From assembly GCF_040451425.1 (NCBI RefSeq), contig NZ_CP144374.1:434001-498000 (forward strand): DNA of 64,000 bases. Reading direction: 5' to 3'. How positions within the stretch are numbered: position 1 is the stretch's first letter; each line of letters opens with the position of its first letter. The stretch comes from Thermodesulfovibrio sp. 3462-1 (GTDB taxonomy: Bacteria; Nitrospirota; Thermodesulfovibrionia; Thermodesulfovibrionales; Thermodesulfovibrionaceae). The notes under the pieces are model-generated. The model saw only the letters and a program-made list of their open reading frames with translations, was not told where the DNA came from and did no database searches. Below are positions 25,305 through 33,640 of the stretch, piece after piece. Both the position numbers and the translations under genes were made by a program.

Positions 25305-27406
25305 TGCAGAAAAAGATATATAAAAAATCTAAAAAATTTATTCCCGTTCGAGAAATTGAAAGAGGTGCAAATTCTCACACTTTATCTGCTTCTGATATAG
25401 TTAAATCAGTTTTACTCGTAGCCTTAGCAGTTTATGTTTCTGTATGTCTTTTTAGCTATAGTTTTCTGGATCTCTCTTTTCTAACTTATACAAAATCAAA
25501 GCCTGTAAACTGTGGAGGAGTAGTGGGTTCTTATTTGGCTGATTTTTTATTAAGCATATTTGGAGTTGGAGGATTTTTAATCCCCCTTTTGCTTCTTTTT
25601 TTAGGGATAAAAAGATTTAATGGCAAACCTATTGCTTTTAGAAAAATGCCATATATTTTAACTCTTTTATTTTCTTTGTCTGTTATGCTTGAACCTTTAA
25701 GAAAAATTATTGAAACTTATAAAAAGCTTCCCACTGGAGTTTCATGGATAGCTTTTCATGGGAGTGAAGCTTTTTTATCGCTCGCTGGAACTTATATTTT
25801 ATGGAGTTCTGTATTTATTGCATCAGTTATTTTGCTTAAACCTGAAATAATAAGAAGAAAGAAAATGGAAGCTTCTGAAAAATCTACTTCTGAGAAAGAA
25901 ATATCTGAAAAAGAAATAAAGGTGGTTAAGGTATCAAAATCTGAAGAACCAATAAAGGATGTTAAAATTTCAAAAACAAAACAAATTGAAAAAGAACAAA
26001 GAGTTGAAACAGAAAAAAAAGGTTTTCTTATTCCACCACTTTCTTTACTCAAGGTTGAAAAAACAGATGAGAGTATTTCAAAGGATGAAATAATAGCATC
26101 TGCCCGTAGCATTGAGGCAAGATTTGCAGAATTCGGCATTCATGGCAGCATAAAAGAAGTTCATCCAGGTCCTGTTGTGACAATGTATGAGTTTGAGCCA
26201 GCAAGTGGAATAAAGCTGAGCAGAATAATTACCCTTAGTGACGAGCTTGCTCTTTCTCTGAAAGCTCAGAGCATAAGAATATACCCAATTCCTGGAAGGT
26301 CAGCAATAGGCATTGAAGTTCCAAATAAAAAGCGGCATATTGTAAGACTTGGTGAAATTATCGCCTCTGAAAAGTTTCAGAACTCATTATCCTATCTTAC
26401 TCTTGCACTTGGGAAAGATATATATGGGAATCCTGTTATAACAGATCTTGCAAAGATGCCTCATCTTTTGGTTGCGGGTGCGACAGGTTCTGGTAAAAGT
26501 GTTTGTCTCAATACAATGATACTCAGTCTTCTTTATAAGGCAACTCCTCATGATGTGAGGCTTTTGCTCATTGATCCAAAACTTCTGGAACTTTCAGTTT
26601 ATGAAAATATTCCCCATTTAATGTCACCTGTAATTACAGACCCAAAAGAAGCATCAGAGGCATTAAAGAAAGTTATTGTTGAAATGGAGCGTAGATACAA
26701 ACTTTTTGCATCAAGAGGCTTCAGAAACATAGAAAGTTTTAATCAATCAGTGCAAGAAGATGAAAAAGTTCCATATCTTGTTGTATTTATTGATGAATTT
26801 GCAGACCTTATGTTTACAGCACCAACAGAGGTTGAACAGGCTGTAACCCGCATTGCTCAAATGGCAAGAGCATCAGGAATACATCTTGTTGTTGCAACCC
26901 AGAGACCAAGTGTTGATGTAATAACAGGCATAATAAAAGCAAACTTTCCTGCAAGAATTGCCTTTCAGGTTACATCCAGGGTAGATTCCAGAACAATACT
27001 TGATACACAAGGGGCAGAGAAGCTTCTTGGAAGGGGTGACATGCTTTTTATGGTTTCAGGTGTGAAGATAATCAGGGTTCATGGTGCTTATGTAAGTGAG
27101 GAAGAAGTAAAAGCAGTTACTGAATATCTTCGCAGTCAAGGTAACCCGGATTACTCCCTTTTTGAATCAATTCAGATTCCTCAAGATAAAAAGGAAAATG
27201 GCAAGACAGAGGAAACAAACAGGGATGAACTTTATCAAGAAGTTATTGAATATGCTCGCCAGGCTGGAGAGATTTCAATTTCTCTTATTCAGCGAAAATT
27301 CAAAATAGGCTATAACCGTGCAGCAAGAATAATGGATTTACTTGAAGAAGACGGACTTGTAGGTCCGCCTCAGGGTGCTGGTAAACCGAGAAAATTTTTG
27401 GGATAA
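25304..27406 (+). CDS. ftsK: DNA translocase FtsK/SpoIIIE
   Basis: FtsK pumps chromosomal DNA through the division septum and helps resolve chromosome dimers. The 700-residue protein has an N-terminal membrane domain with about four segments (residues 30-180) and a short charged Lys/Glu linker (about 185-245). The motor domain carries Walker A GATGSGKSVCLN (about 390) and Walker B VVFIDEFADLM (about 490), and ATQRPSVDVITGIIKANFP follows. A C-terminal winged-helix gamma domain (ISLIQRKFKIGYNRAARIMDLLEEDG) reads KOPS orientation sites. It is shorter than E. coli FtsK because the linker is short. It overlaps uppP by one base. Confidence 0.96.
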   Translation: MQKKIYKKSKKFIPVREIERGANSHTLSASDIVKSVLLVALAVYVSVCLFSYSFLDLSFLTYTKSKPVNCGGVVGSYLADFLLSIFGVGGFLIPLLLLFLGIKRFNGKPIAFRKMPYILTLLFSLSVMLEPLRKIIETYKKLPTGVSWIAFHGSEAFLSLAGTYILWSSVFIASVILLKPEIIRRKKMEASEKSTSEKEISEKEIKVVKVSKSEEPIKDVKISKTKQIEKEQRVETEKKGFLIPPLSLLKVEKTDESISKDEIIASARSIEARFAEFGIHGSIKEVHPGPVVTMYEFEPASGIKLSRIITLSDELALSLKAQSIRIYPIPGRSAIGIEVPNKKRHIVRLGEIIASEKFQNSLSYLTLALGKDIYGNPVITDLAKMPHLLVAGATGSGKSVCLNTMILSLLYKATPHDVRLLLIDPKLLELSVYENIPHLMSPVITDPKEASEALKKVIVEMERRYKLFASRGFRNIESFNQSVQEDEKVPYLVVFIDEFADLMFTAPTEVEQAVTRIAQMARASGIHLVVATQRPSVDVITGIIKANFPARIAFQVTSRVDSRTILDTQGAEKLLGRGDMLFMVSGVKIIRVHGAYVSEEEVKAVTEYLRSQGNPDYSLFESIQIPQDKKENGKTEETNRDELYQEVIEYARQAGEISISLIQRKFKIGYNRAARIMDLLEEDGLVGPPQGAGKPRKFLG

Positions 27407-27414
27407 AATTTAAC

Positions 27415-27444
27415 TTGCATTTTCTGAAGAAGTTGTGCTATTAT
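27415..27444 (+). promoter_or_regulatory. Promoter of the 5S rRNA gene
   Basis: TTGCAT (27415-27420) and TATTAT (27439-27444) are separated by 18 bases. The spacing from the -10 box places transcription start at about 27451, which is where the 5S-like sequence begins. Confidence 0.6.
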
Positions 27445-27450
27445 AAAAAT

Positions 27451-27570
<120 letters not shown>

Positions 27571-27668
27571 TTTTTTATTTATACAAAACCTTTCTGTAAA
27601 AATCTACCTTTATAAATTCCTATTAAAACAGCATAGAAAAATTTTACTTTACTTTTTATGATGTAGCA

Positions 27669-27677
27669 TGTTATAAA
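27669..27677 (+). promoter_or_regulatory. Extended -10 promoter and leader of the cold-shock gene
   Basis: TG-T-TATAAA (27669-27677) forms an extended -10 element about 75 bases before the csp ATG. The implied leader of about 65 bases contains a small inverted repeat, TTGCA/TGCAA, and a strong AAAGGAGG site. Cold-shock genes often have structured leaders. No convincing -35 box is seen. Confidence 0.45.
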
Positions 27678-27750
27678 AGATTAGCTTTGCATTTTGCAAG
27701 CTTTTAGCACCTGCCATTGGTGGGAGAATTAAAAGGAGGTTTTAAGAAGT

Positions 27751-27954
27751 ATGGCTTTTGAAGGACGTGTTAAGTGGTTTAACGAGTCAAAGGGATTCGG
27801 GTTTATTCAGCAGGACGGCGGACAGGATGTCTTTGTCCATTACACCTCAATTAAGGGTGATGGATTTAAGACTCTGAAACAGGGTGACAGAGTGAGATTT
27901 GATGTTGTTGAAGGAGATCGTGGACCTAAAGCAGTTAATGTAGAAAAAATCTGA
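27751..27954 (+). CDS. csp: Cold-shock domain protein
   Basis: This is a 67-residue CspA-type protein, a single five-stranded beta-barrel that binds single-stranded RNA and DNA and melts RNA structure. RNP1 is KGFGFIQ and RNP2 is DVFVHYT, both intact, with the usual start [10 protein letters not shown]. It has an excellent ribosome-binding site (AAAGGAGG) and its own promoter. The family includes cold-induced and constitutive members; the sequence alone does not tell which this is. Confidence 0.96.
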   Translation: MAFEGRVKWFNESKGFGFIQQDGGQDVFVHYTSIKGDGFKTLKQGDRVRFDVVEGDRGPKAVNVEKI

Positions 27955-27961
27955 CAACCCG

Positions 27962-27983
27962 AGGGACCTCATACGAGGTCCCT
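27962..27983 (+). terminator. Hairpin between csp and lipA
   Basis: A perfect 9-bp stem (AGGGACCTC, 27962-27970; GAGGTCCCT, 27975-27983) with loop ATAC lies 8 bases after the csp stop. No T-run follows (TCTATAAAC), so it may be a weak terminator or an mRNA 3'-end stabiliser. It ends 15 bases before the lipA start. Confidence 0.5.
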
Positions 27984-27998
27984 TCTATAAACTTTCCT

Positions 27999-28859
27999 AT
28001 GCCTCTTCCAGAATGGGTTAAAAGCCAGCTTAAAGAAATTAAAAAAACGCAGAATTTTTTAAAAAATCGCAGATTAAACACTGTATGTGAAACTTTAAGA
28101 TGTCCCAACAGAAGTATTTGTTATAAAGAGTCAATTGTTACTTTTATGATTCTTGGCAATGTATGCACAAGAGGATGTAAATTCTGTAATGCAGAGAAAG
28201 GAATTCCTGAAAAAATTGATTCTGAAGAGCCTTTAAGAATTGCCAGAGCAGTTAAAGAGCTTTCCCTGAAATACGTTGTCATAACTTCCCCAACAAGAGA
28301 TGACCTAAAAGATGGTGGAGCATCTCATTTTGCAAAAACTGTGAAAGAAATTAAAGAAATAAATCCAGATACTTTGGTAGAAGTTCTTGTTCCAGATTTT
28401 CAGGCAGACATAAAATCCATCAAAAAGGTTTTGGATTCTGATATTTCAGTTTTTGCCCATAATATTGAAACAGTGCAATCCCTTTATGGATATGTAAGAG
28501 TTGGTTGTTATAGCCGTTCATTAAAAGTTCTTGAATCTGCAAAAAATTTTAATTCAGAATTAATTACAAAATCAGGATTCATGATTGGATTTGGCGAAAG
28601 TATGAGTGAAATATTTCAGACAATAAAAGATTTAAAAAATGCAGGTTGCGACATTATTACAGTGGGACAGTATCTTCAGCCTTCAAAAAAAGCTCTGCCT
28701 GTAGTAGAATATAAAAAAGTAGAAGTATTTGATGAAATTGCTGATTTTGCTTTAAAAGAAGGCATTAAAGTTGTTTTAAGCAACCCTTTAATAAGAAGCT
28801 CTACAAGAGCTTATGAAGCCTATAAAGCAGTAAAGGTGGGAGAATATGGAAAACTTTGA
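27999..28859 (+). CDS. lipA: Lipoyl synthase
   Basis: LipA is a radical-SAM enzyme that inserts two sulfurs into octanoyl groups on lipoyl carrier proteins (glycine cleavage H protein, 2-oxoacid dehydrogenase E2). The 286-residue protein carries both LipA cluster motifs: the auxiliary 4Fe-4S motif Cx4Cx5C (CETLRCPNRSIC) and the radical SAM motif CTRGCKFC. VITSPTRDDLKDGGASHFA and the C-terminal RSS segment are also typical. No clear ribosome-binding site is seen; the start lies 15 bases after a hairpin. The following dehydrogenase gene overlaps it by 14 bases. Confidence 0.94.
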   Translation: MPLPEWVKSQLKEIKKTQNFLKNRRLNTVCETLRCPNRSICYKESIVTFMILGNVCTRGCKFCNAEKGIPEKIDSEEPLRIARAVKELSLKYVVITSPTRDDLKDGGASHFAKTVKEIKEINPDTLVEVLVPDFQADIKSIKKVLDSDISVFAHNIETVQSLYGYVRVGCYSRSLKVLESAKNFNSELITKSGFMIGFGESMSEIFQTIKDLKNAGCDIITVGQYLQPSKKALPVVEYKKVEVFDEIADFALKEGIKVVLSNPLIRSSTRAYEAYKAVKVGEYGKL

Positions 28860-29991
28860 ATTTTTTAATCCAACAAGAATAGTTTTTGGCAGAGGCACAG
28901 AGAATAAAATTGGTGAGATTCTTAAAAAAGACGGAGTTAAAAAGGTATTATTTGTTTATGGTAAAGAGTCAATAAAGAAAATAGGACTTTATGAGAGAGT
29001 CCTCAAGGCATTAAAAGACAATGATATTGAATTTATTGAACACAGCGGAGTAAAGCCAAATCCTGTGCTCAGTCATACAAAACAAGGAATTGAAAAAGCC
29101 AAAGCAGAAAAAGTAAATGCCATACTTGCAGTGGGAGGTGGTTCTGTTATTGATGAAGGAAAGACAATTGCAGTAGGAGCTAAAAGTGAAAAAGATGTAT
29201 GGAGGTTTTTTAAAAGGCAGGATGAGATAAAATCTGCTTTGCCTGTTTATACAATTTTAACTCTGGCTGCAACAGGAAGTGAGATGAATGAAAATGCTGT
29301 AATCACAAATGAAGAAACTCAGGAGAAACTGTCAATCTCCTCAAAATATATATTCCCTAAGGTTTCTATACTTAATCCTGAATTAACCTTCAGTGTTTCT
29401 GCACAATATCAGGCATATGCAGCAGTAGATGCTATTGCCCATACAGTAGAGTACTATTTCAGTGGTTCTTACTGCCCGATGATTCAAAATAGATTTATTG
29501 AAGGATTAATTAAAACAGTTATGGATACTACAGAGAGCATTCTTAAAGAGCCTGACAACTACAATGCCCGTGCAGAGTTTATGTGGGCTGCAACTCTGGC
29601 TTTGAATGGACTTGCAAAATTGGGGATAAGAGGAGGAAGTTTTCCCAATCACATGATTGCTCATGCATTAGGTGCTCTTTATGATCTTCCACACGGTGCC
29701 TGTCTTAGCATCATTATTCCAGCATGGATGAAGTGGTATAAGGATAAAAATCCTGCACAGTTTAAAAGATTTGCAAAAGAAATATTTAATAAAGAAACAG
29801 CTGATGACGGAATTTCAGAGCTTAAGGCATGGTTTAAAAAAATTGGTGCACCTGTCAGTTTGAAAGCTGCTGGAGTCAAGGATTTTGAGATCTCAAAAAT
29901 TGTTGATAATGCTTACAACATCGCTCATGTATGGCAGATAGGTTACACAAAAGAGACATTGACAGAAATAATAAAAAATGCAAATGATTAA
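28846..29991 (+). CDS. Iron-containing alcohol dehydrogenase
   Basis: This is a 381-residue group III (Fe-dependent) alcohol dehydrogenase, most like the YqhD/BdhA butanol-dehydrogenase branch that reduces aldehydes with NADPH. Features are the N-terminal FFNPTRIVFGRG, the nucleotide motif VGGGSVIDEGKTIA, LAATGSEMNENAVI and the metal-binding segments AVDAIAHTVEYYF and HALGALYDLPHGAC. It has a good ribosome-binding site (GTGGGAG) inside the end of lipA. The cofactor and the physiological aldehyde cannot be determined from the sequence. Confidence 0.92.
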   Translation: MENFEFFNPTRIVFGRGTENKIGEILKKDGVKKVLFVYGKESIKKIGLYERVLKALKDNDIEFIEHSGVKPNPVLSHTKQGIEKAKAEKVNAILAVGGGSVIDEGKTIAVGAKSEKDVWRFFKRQDEIKSALPVYTILTLAATGSEMNENAVITNEETQEKLSISSKYIFPKVSILNPELTFSVSAQYQAYAAVDAIAHTVEYYFSGSYCPMIQNRFIEGLIKTVMDTTESILKEPDNYNARAEFMWAATLALNGLAKLGIRGGSFPNHMIAHALGALYDLPHGACLSIIIPAWMKWYKDKNPAQFKRFAKEIFNKETADDGISELKAWFKKIGAPVSLKAAGVKDFEISKIVDNAYNIAHVWQIGYTKETLTEIIKNAND

Positions 29992-30012
29992 ATAAAAAAT
30001 GGAGGGATAAAA

Positions 30013-31221
30013 ATGTTTGATTTTCCAAGAATTAAAAGACTGCCTCCTTATGTATTTGCAGTGGTAAATCAATTGAAAACTGAATTGAGAAGAAAAGGTG
30101 AGGACATCATAGATCTTGGAATGGGAAATCCTGATCTACCAACTCCAAAACATGTAGTGGAAAAGCTATGTGAAGCAGCAAAGAATCCAAAAAATCACAG
30201 ATATTCAGCAAGCAGAGGAATCACTCAATTGAGATGTGCTATTTCAGAGTGGTATAAAAGGAGATTTAATGTTGATATCGACCCTGAAACAGAGGCAGTT
30301 GTTACAATTGGTTCAAAAGAGGGTTTGAGCCATTTACTTTTAGCAGCAGTGCAACCCGGTGATGTGGTGCTTTCTCCATCTCCAGCTTATCCAATTCATC
30401 CCTATGGAGCAATAATTGCCGGTGGAGATGTGAGAACCTTTAGTGTATGCCCTTGTATGGATTTCTTTGAGGAACTTGAACGAGCTTATAAAAATTCATG
30501 GCCCAGACCCAAGATTTTGATAATTAATTTTCCTCATAATCCAACAACAGCAGTGGTAGAGGATCTTGACTTTTTTAGAAAAGTGGTTGACTTTGCTAAA
30601 GAAAACAACATTATGGTCATACACGATTTTGCCTATGCTGATCTGGTTTTTGATGATTATAAAGCTCCAAGTTTTCTTCAGGTTCCAGGGGCAAAGGATG
30701 TGGGAGTTGAATTTTTCTCTATGACAAAAAGTTATTCAATGGCTGGATGGAGAGTAGGCTTTTGTGTTGGCAATAAAGAGATTGTTGGAGCACTCACGAA
30801 AATAAAAAGCTATCTTGACTATGGAATGTTTCAGCCAATTCAGATTGCTTCAATTGTAGCATTAAGAGGACCGCAGGATTGTGTTGAAGAAATAAGAAAA
30901 ACTTATGAACGCAGAAGAAATGTTCTCATAAAAGGATTAAATCAGGCAGGCTGGAAAGTTGAACCACCAAAGGCAACAATGTTTGTGTGGGCAGAGATTC
31001 CAGAACCTTTCAAAAAAATGGGTTCTCTGGAGTTTGCCAAATTTTTAATAAATGAAGCAAAGGTTGCTGTATCTCCAGGCATAGGTTTTGGTGAAGGAGG
31101 AGAAGGTTTTGTCAGATTTGCTCTTGTTGAGAATGAACACAGAATAAGGCAAGCTTGTAAAGGTATTAAAAGGGCATTAAATTTGATTCCTCAGGTAAAG
31201 AAAATTAGAAAAGTAGGATAA
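30013..31221 (+). CDS. Class I/II aminotransferase, AlaC-like
   Basis: This is a PLP-dependent fold type I aminotransferase (402 residues). It has the catalytic Lys motif in [20 protein letters not shown], the substrate-binding NFPHNPTT, and an N-terminus ([13 protein letters not shown]) typical of the AlaC/YfdZ group of glutamate-pyruvate transaminases. Related enzymes act as LL-diaminopimelate or aspartate aminotransferases, so the substrate is uncertain. It is followed 9 bases later by homoserine dehydrogenase, which fits amino-acid synthesis from pyruvate or aspartate. A GGAGGG site precedes the ATG. Confidence 0.88.
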   Translation: MFDFPRIKRLPPYVFAVVNQLKTELRRKGEDIIDLGMGNPDLPTPKHVVEKLCEAAKNPKNHRYSASRGITQLRCAISEWYKRRFNVDIDPETEAVVTIGSKEGLSHLLLAAVQPGDVVLSPSPAYPIHPYGAIIAGGDVRTFSVCPCMDFFEELERAYKNSWPRPKILIINFPHNPTTAVVEDLDFFRKVVDFAKENNIMVIHDFAYADLVFDDYKAPSFLQVPGAKDVGVEFFSMTKSYSMAGWRVGFCVGNKEIVGALTKIKSYLDYGMFQPIQIASIVALRGPQDCVEEIRKTYERRRNVLIKGLNQAGWKVEPPKATMFVWAEIPEPFKKMGSLEFAKFLINEAKVAVSPGIGFGEGGEGFVRFALVENEHRIRQACKGIKRALNLIPQVKKIRKVG

Positions 31222-31230
31222 GGAGGGGTA

Positions 31231-32511
31231 ATGAAACAGGTTAGGGTTGGTGTTATTGGCTTTGGAACAGTTGGAACGGGAACAGTAAAAATTCTTCTTA
31301 ATCAGAGAGAGTTAATTAAAAAAAGAACAGGCATAGATGTAGTGTTAAAAAAAGTTGCAGATAAAGACATCGAAAGACCGAGAGAAATAACTCTTCCAAA
31401 AGAGCTTTTGACAACAGATGCATGGGAAATCATAAAAGACCCGGAAATTGATATAGTTGTTGAAGTTGTAGGTGGCACTACTGTCGCAAAACAATTCATT
31501 ATGGAAGCCTTAAAAAATGGAAAGCATGTTGTTACAGCAAATAAGGCTTTATTGGCAGAACAGGGAAATGAAATATTTAAAGAAGCTTTATCCAGAGGAT
31601 TAAAAATTGGTTTTGAAGCCTCTGTTGGAGGTGGGATCCCCATTATTAAAATAATGAGAGAAGGTCTTGTGGCAAACAAGATGCTTGCAATTTATGGAAT
31701 AATCAATGGAACAACCAATTTTATCCTTACAAAGATGACTAATGAAGGGATTGATTTTCAGGATGCCTTAAGGCAAGCACAAACTTTAGGGTTTGCAGAA
31801 GCAGATCCAACCCTTGATATTGAAGGGATTGATTCAGCTCACAAGATTACCATTCTGGCATCTTTAGCCTATGGAATTCCTTTAAGTTTTGATAGAGTTT
31901 ACTGCGAAGGGATTACAAAGATAACTGCGCAGGATATAGCCTTTGCAAGGGAATTCGGATATAAAATCAAACTTCTTGCAATAACAAAAATTCTTAATGG
32001 AGAGATTGAGCTAAGAGTGCACCCCACAATGGTGCCAGAGGATTATTTAATCTCTAAGGTTGATGGTGTTTTTAATGCCATATATGTGGAAGGAGACAGT
32101 GTAGGCTCAACTCTTTATTATGGAAGAGGTGCTGGAAGCATGCCTACAGGAAGTGCAGTTACCGCAGACATAGTTGATATTGCAAAGGGTGTTAATACAA
32201 TGCCCTTTGATTTTTCAGAAAAATACAAAATTAAACCAATGGAAGAAATAGAAAGCATGTATTATTTCAGGTTTACTGCACTTGATCGTCCTGGAGTGCT
32301 TTCAAAGATTTCAGGAGTTTTTGGAGAGCACAACATAAGTATTGCGTCAGTAATTCAGAAAGGAAGATCAAAAGCTGGAGCTGTTCCTCTTGTAATTTTA
32401 ACTCATAAAGCCAGGGAAAAGGATGTACTTGAGGCATTGGAAAAAATAGATAAACTGCCTGTGGTTTCAGATAAAAGTGTGTTTATTAGGGTTGAGGGAG
32501 AAGAATCTTAG
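31231..32511 (+). CDS. hom: Homoserine dehydrogenase
   Basis: Homoserine dehydrogenase reduces aspartate semialdehyde to homoserine, the branch point to threonine and methionine. The 426-residue protein has the NAD(P) motif GFGTVGTGTV at the N-terminus, the catalytic segment GIINGTTNFILTKM, FAEADPTLDIEG and a C-terminal ACT domain (about 345-420, FTALDRPGVLSKISGVF) for feedback control by an amino acid. An AAGGAGGGG site lies upstream. Its last base overlaps the GTG start of the ThiF-like gene, so sulfur-carrier functions are linked to this branch. Confidence 0.96.
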   Translation: MKQVRVGVIGFGTVGTGTVKILLNQRELIKKRTGIDVVLKKVADKDIERPREITLPKELLTTDAWEIIKDPEIDIVVEVVGGTTVAKQFIMEALKNGKHVVTANKALLAEQGNEIFKEALSRGLKIGFEASVGGGIPIIKIMREGLVANKMLAIYGIINGTTNFILTKMTNEGIDFQDALRQAQTLGFAEADPTLDIEGIDSAHKITILASLAYGIPLSFDRVYCEGITKITAQDIAFAREFGYKIKLLAITKILNGEIELRVHPTMVPEDYLISKVDGVFNAIYVEGDSVGSTLYYGRGAGSMPTGSAVTADIVDIAKGVNTMPFDFSEKYKIKPMEEIESMYYFRFTALDRPGVLSKISGVFGEHNISIASVIQKGRSKAGAVPLVILTHKAREKDVLEALEKIDKLPVVSDKSVFIRVEGEES

Positions 32512-33254
32512 TGTATTCTATTCTGCAAAGCTTAAGTGAGCAACAGCTTTTAAGATATGACCGTCAGATTATACTTCCTCAGATTGGTTTAAAGGGACAG
32601 AGAAAGCTTAAAGAATCAAAGGTTTTAGTAATTGGCATAGGTGGGCTTGGAAGTGTTGTAGCTTACTGGCTTGCTTGCTCTGGTATTGGCTACATCGGGA
32701 TTATTGATCCTGATACAGTTGAAATAAGTAATCTTCAGCGTCAGATTCTTCATAATGAAGAACATATTGGCATGCCAAAAGTGATTTCAGCGATGGTAAA
32801 TCTTAAAAAACTTAACAGTGAAATACAGATTCTTCCATATCCTGAAGACATTAACAAGAAAAATGCTATGGATTATATAAAATTTTATGATGTTGTTGTT
32901 GCCTGTCCTGATAATTTTGAAACAAGAAAAATTATTAACGAAACATGTTTTAAATTAAACAAACCCCTTGTAATTGGAGCAGTATCAGAGTTTGAAGGAC
33001 AGGTTTTTGATATAATTCCTCCAGCAGGGCCCTGTTATCACTGTATTTTTGATGGAGCAGAAGACAACACCTCCAGAGGCATTTTAGCTCCTGTAGCAGG
33101 AGTAATTGGCTCAATTCAAGCTACAGAAACAATAAAAATCTTGGTTGGTTTTGGAGAGCTTTTGCATGGCAGAATAATTATATATGATGCTTTAAAAGGA
33201 GCTTTCAGAGAAGCAAAATTTCTAAAAAATCCATCCTGTCCAATATGTAAATGA
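32511..33254 (+). CDS. E1-like adenylyltransferase of the ThiF/MoeB/HesA family
   Basis: This 247-residue E1-like enzyme adenylates the C-terminal glycine of a ubiquitin-like sulfur-carrier protein. It has the nucleotide motif GIGGLGSVVAYWLACSGIG, the adenylation segment ISNLQRQILH and a C-terminal CPIC motif, which pairs with the CYHC motif of mid-sequence to bind zinc. MoeB, ThiF and homocysteine/cysteine-pathway E1 enzymes cannot be told apart by sequence alone. Its overlap with hom (GTG start on the hom stop) and with the JAMM peptidase gene (4 bases) favours a role in sulfur transfer to amino acids. Confidence 0.88.
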   Translation: MYSILQSLSEQQLLRYDRQIILPQIGLKGQRKLKESKVLVIGIGGLGSVVAYWLACSGIGYIGIIDPDTVEISNLQRQILHNEEHIGMPKVISAMVNLKKLNSEIQILPYPEDINKKNAMDYIKFYDVVVACPDNFETRKIINETCFKLNKPLVIGAVSEFEGQVFDIIPPAGPCYHCIFDGAEDNTSRGILAPVAGVIGSIQATETIKILVGFGELLHGRIIIYDALKGAFREAKFLKNPSCPICK

Positions 33255-33640
33255 AAATAAAAAAAGAAATTTTTGATGAAATGATAAGCCATTGTGTAGC
33301 TTCTTTGCCCTATGAAGCCTGCGGAATTCTTGCTGGAAAGCATGATATGGTAACAAAAATTTATAAAATAAAAAATATAGAGAATTCTTCAGTAAGCTAT
33401 CTCATGGAGCCAAAAGAACAGTTAAGGGCAATGAAAGATATTAAAAACAAAGGGCTTGAAATGGTTGCTATTTTTCATAGTCATCCTTCTGGCTCTGCCT
33501 ATCCATCCAGCAAAGATATAGAGCTTTCTTTTTATGATGTTTACCATGTGATAGTTGCTTTAGAACCAGATTTTGAGGTTAAATGTTTTAAAATAAATGA
33601 TGGAAAAGTTTATGAGGAAGAATTAGTTATTGAGCAATGA
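33251..33640 (+). CDS. JAMM/MPN zinc metallopeptidase (Mec/HcyD-like)
   Basis: This 129-residue JAB1/MPN metalloprotease has all the active-site residues of the JAMM motif: a Glu in PYEACGIL and HSHP followed by SSKD (HxHPx6SxxD). Bacterial members of this size trim or cleave ubiquitin-like sulfur-carrier proteins, such as Mec (cysteine released from CysO) and the Wolinella HcyD-type enzyme. It overlaps the E1-like gene by 4 bases and the penicillin-binding protein gene by 4 bases. The carrier protein itself is not encoded in this window. Confidence 0.88.
   Translation: MKIKKEIFDEMISHCVASLPYEACGILAGKHDMVTKIYKIKNIENSSVSYLMEPKEQLRAMKDIKNKGLEMVAIFHSHPSGSAYPSSKDIELSFYDVYHVIVALEPDFEVKCFKINDGKVYEEELVIEQ

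Noticed and set aside
27962-27983. Operator or riboswitch for lipA
   Set aside because: It is a simple 9-bp hairpin directly after csp; nothing resembles a known riboswitch fold.
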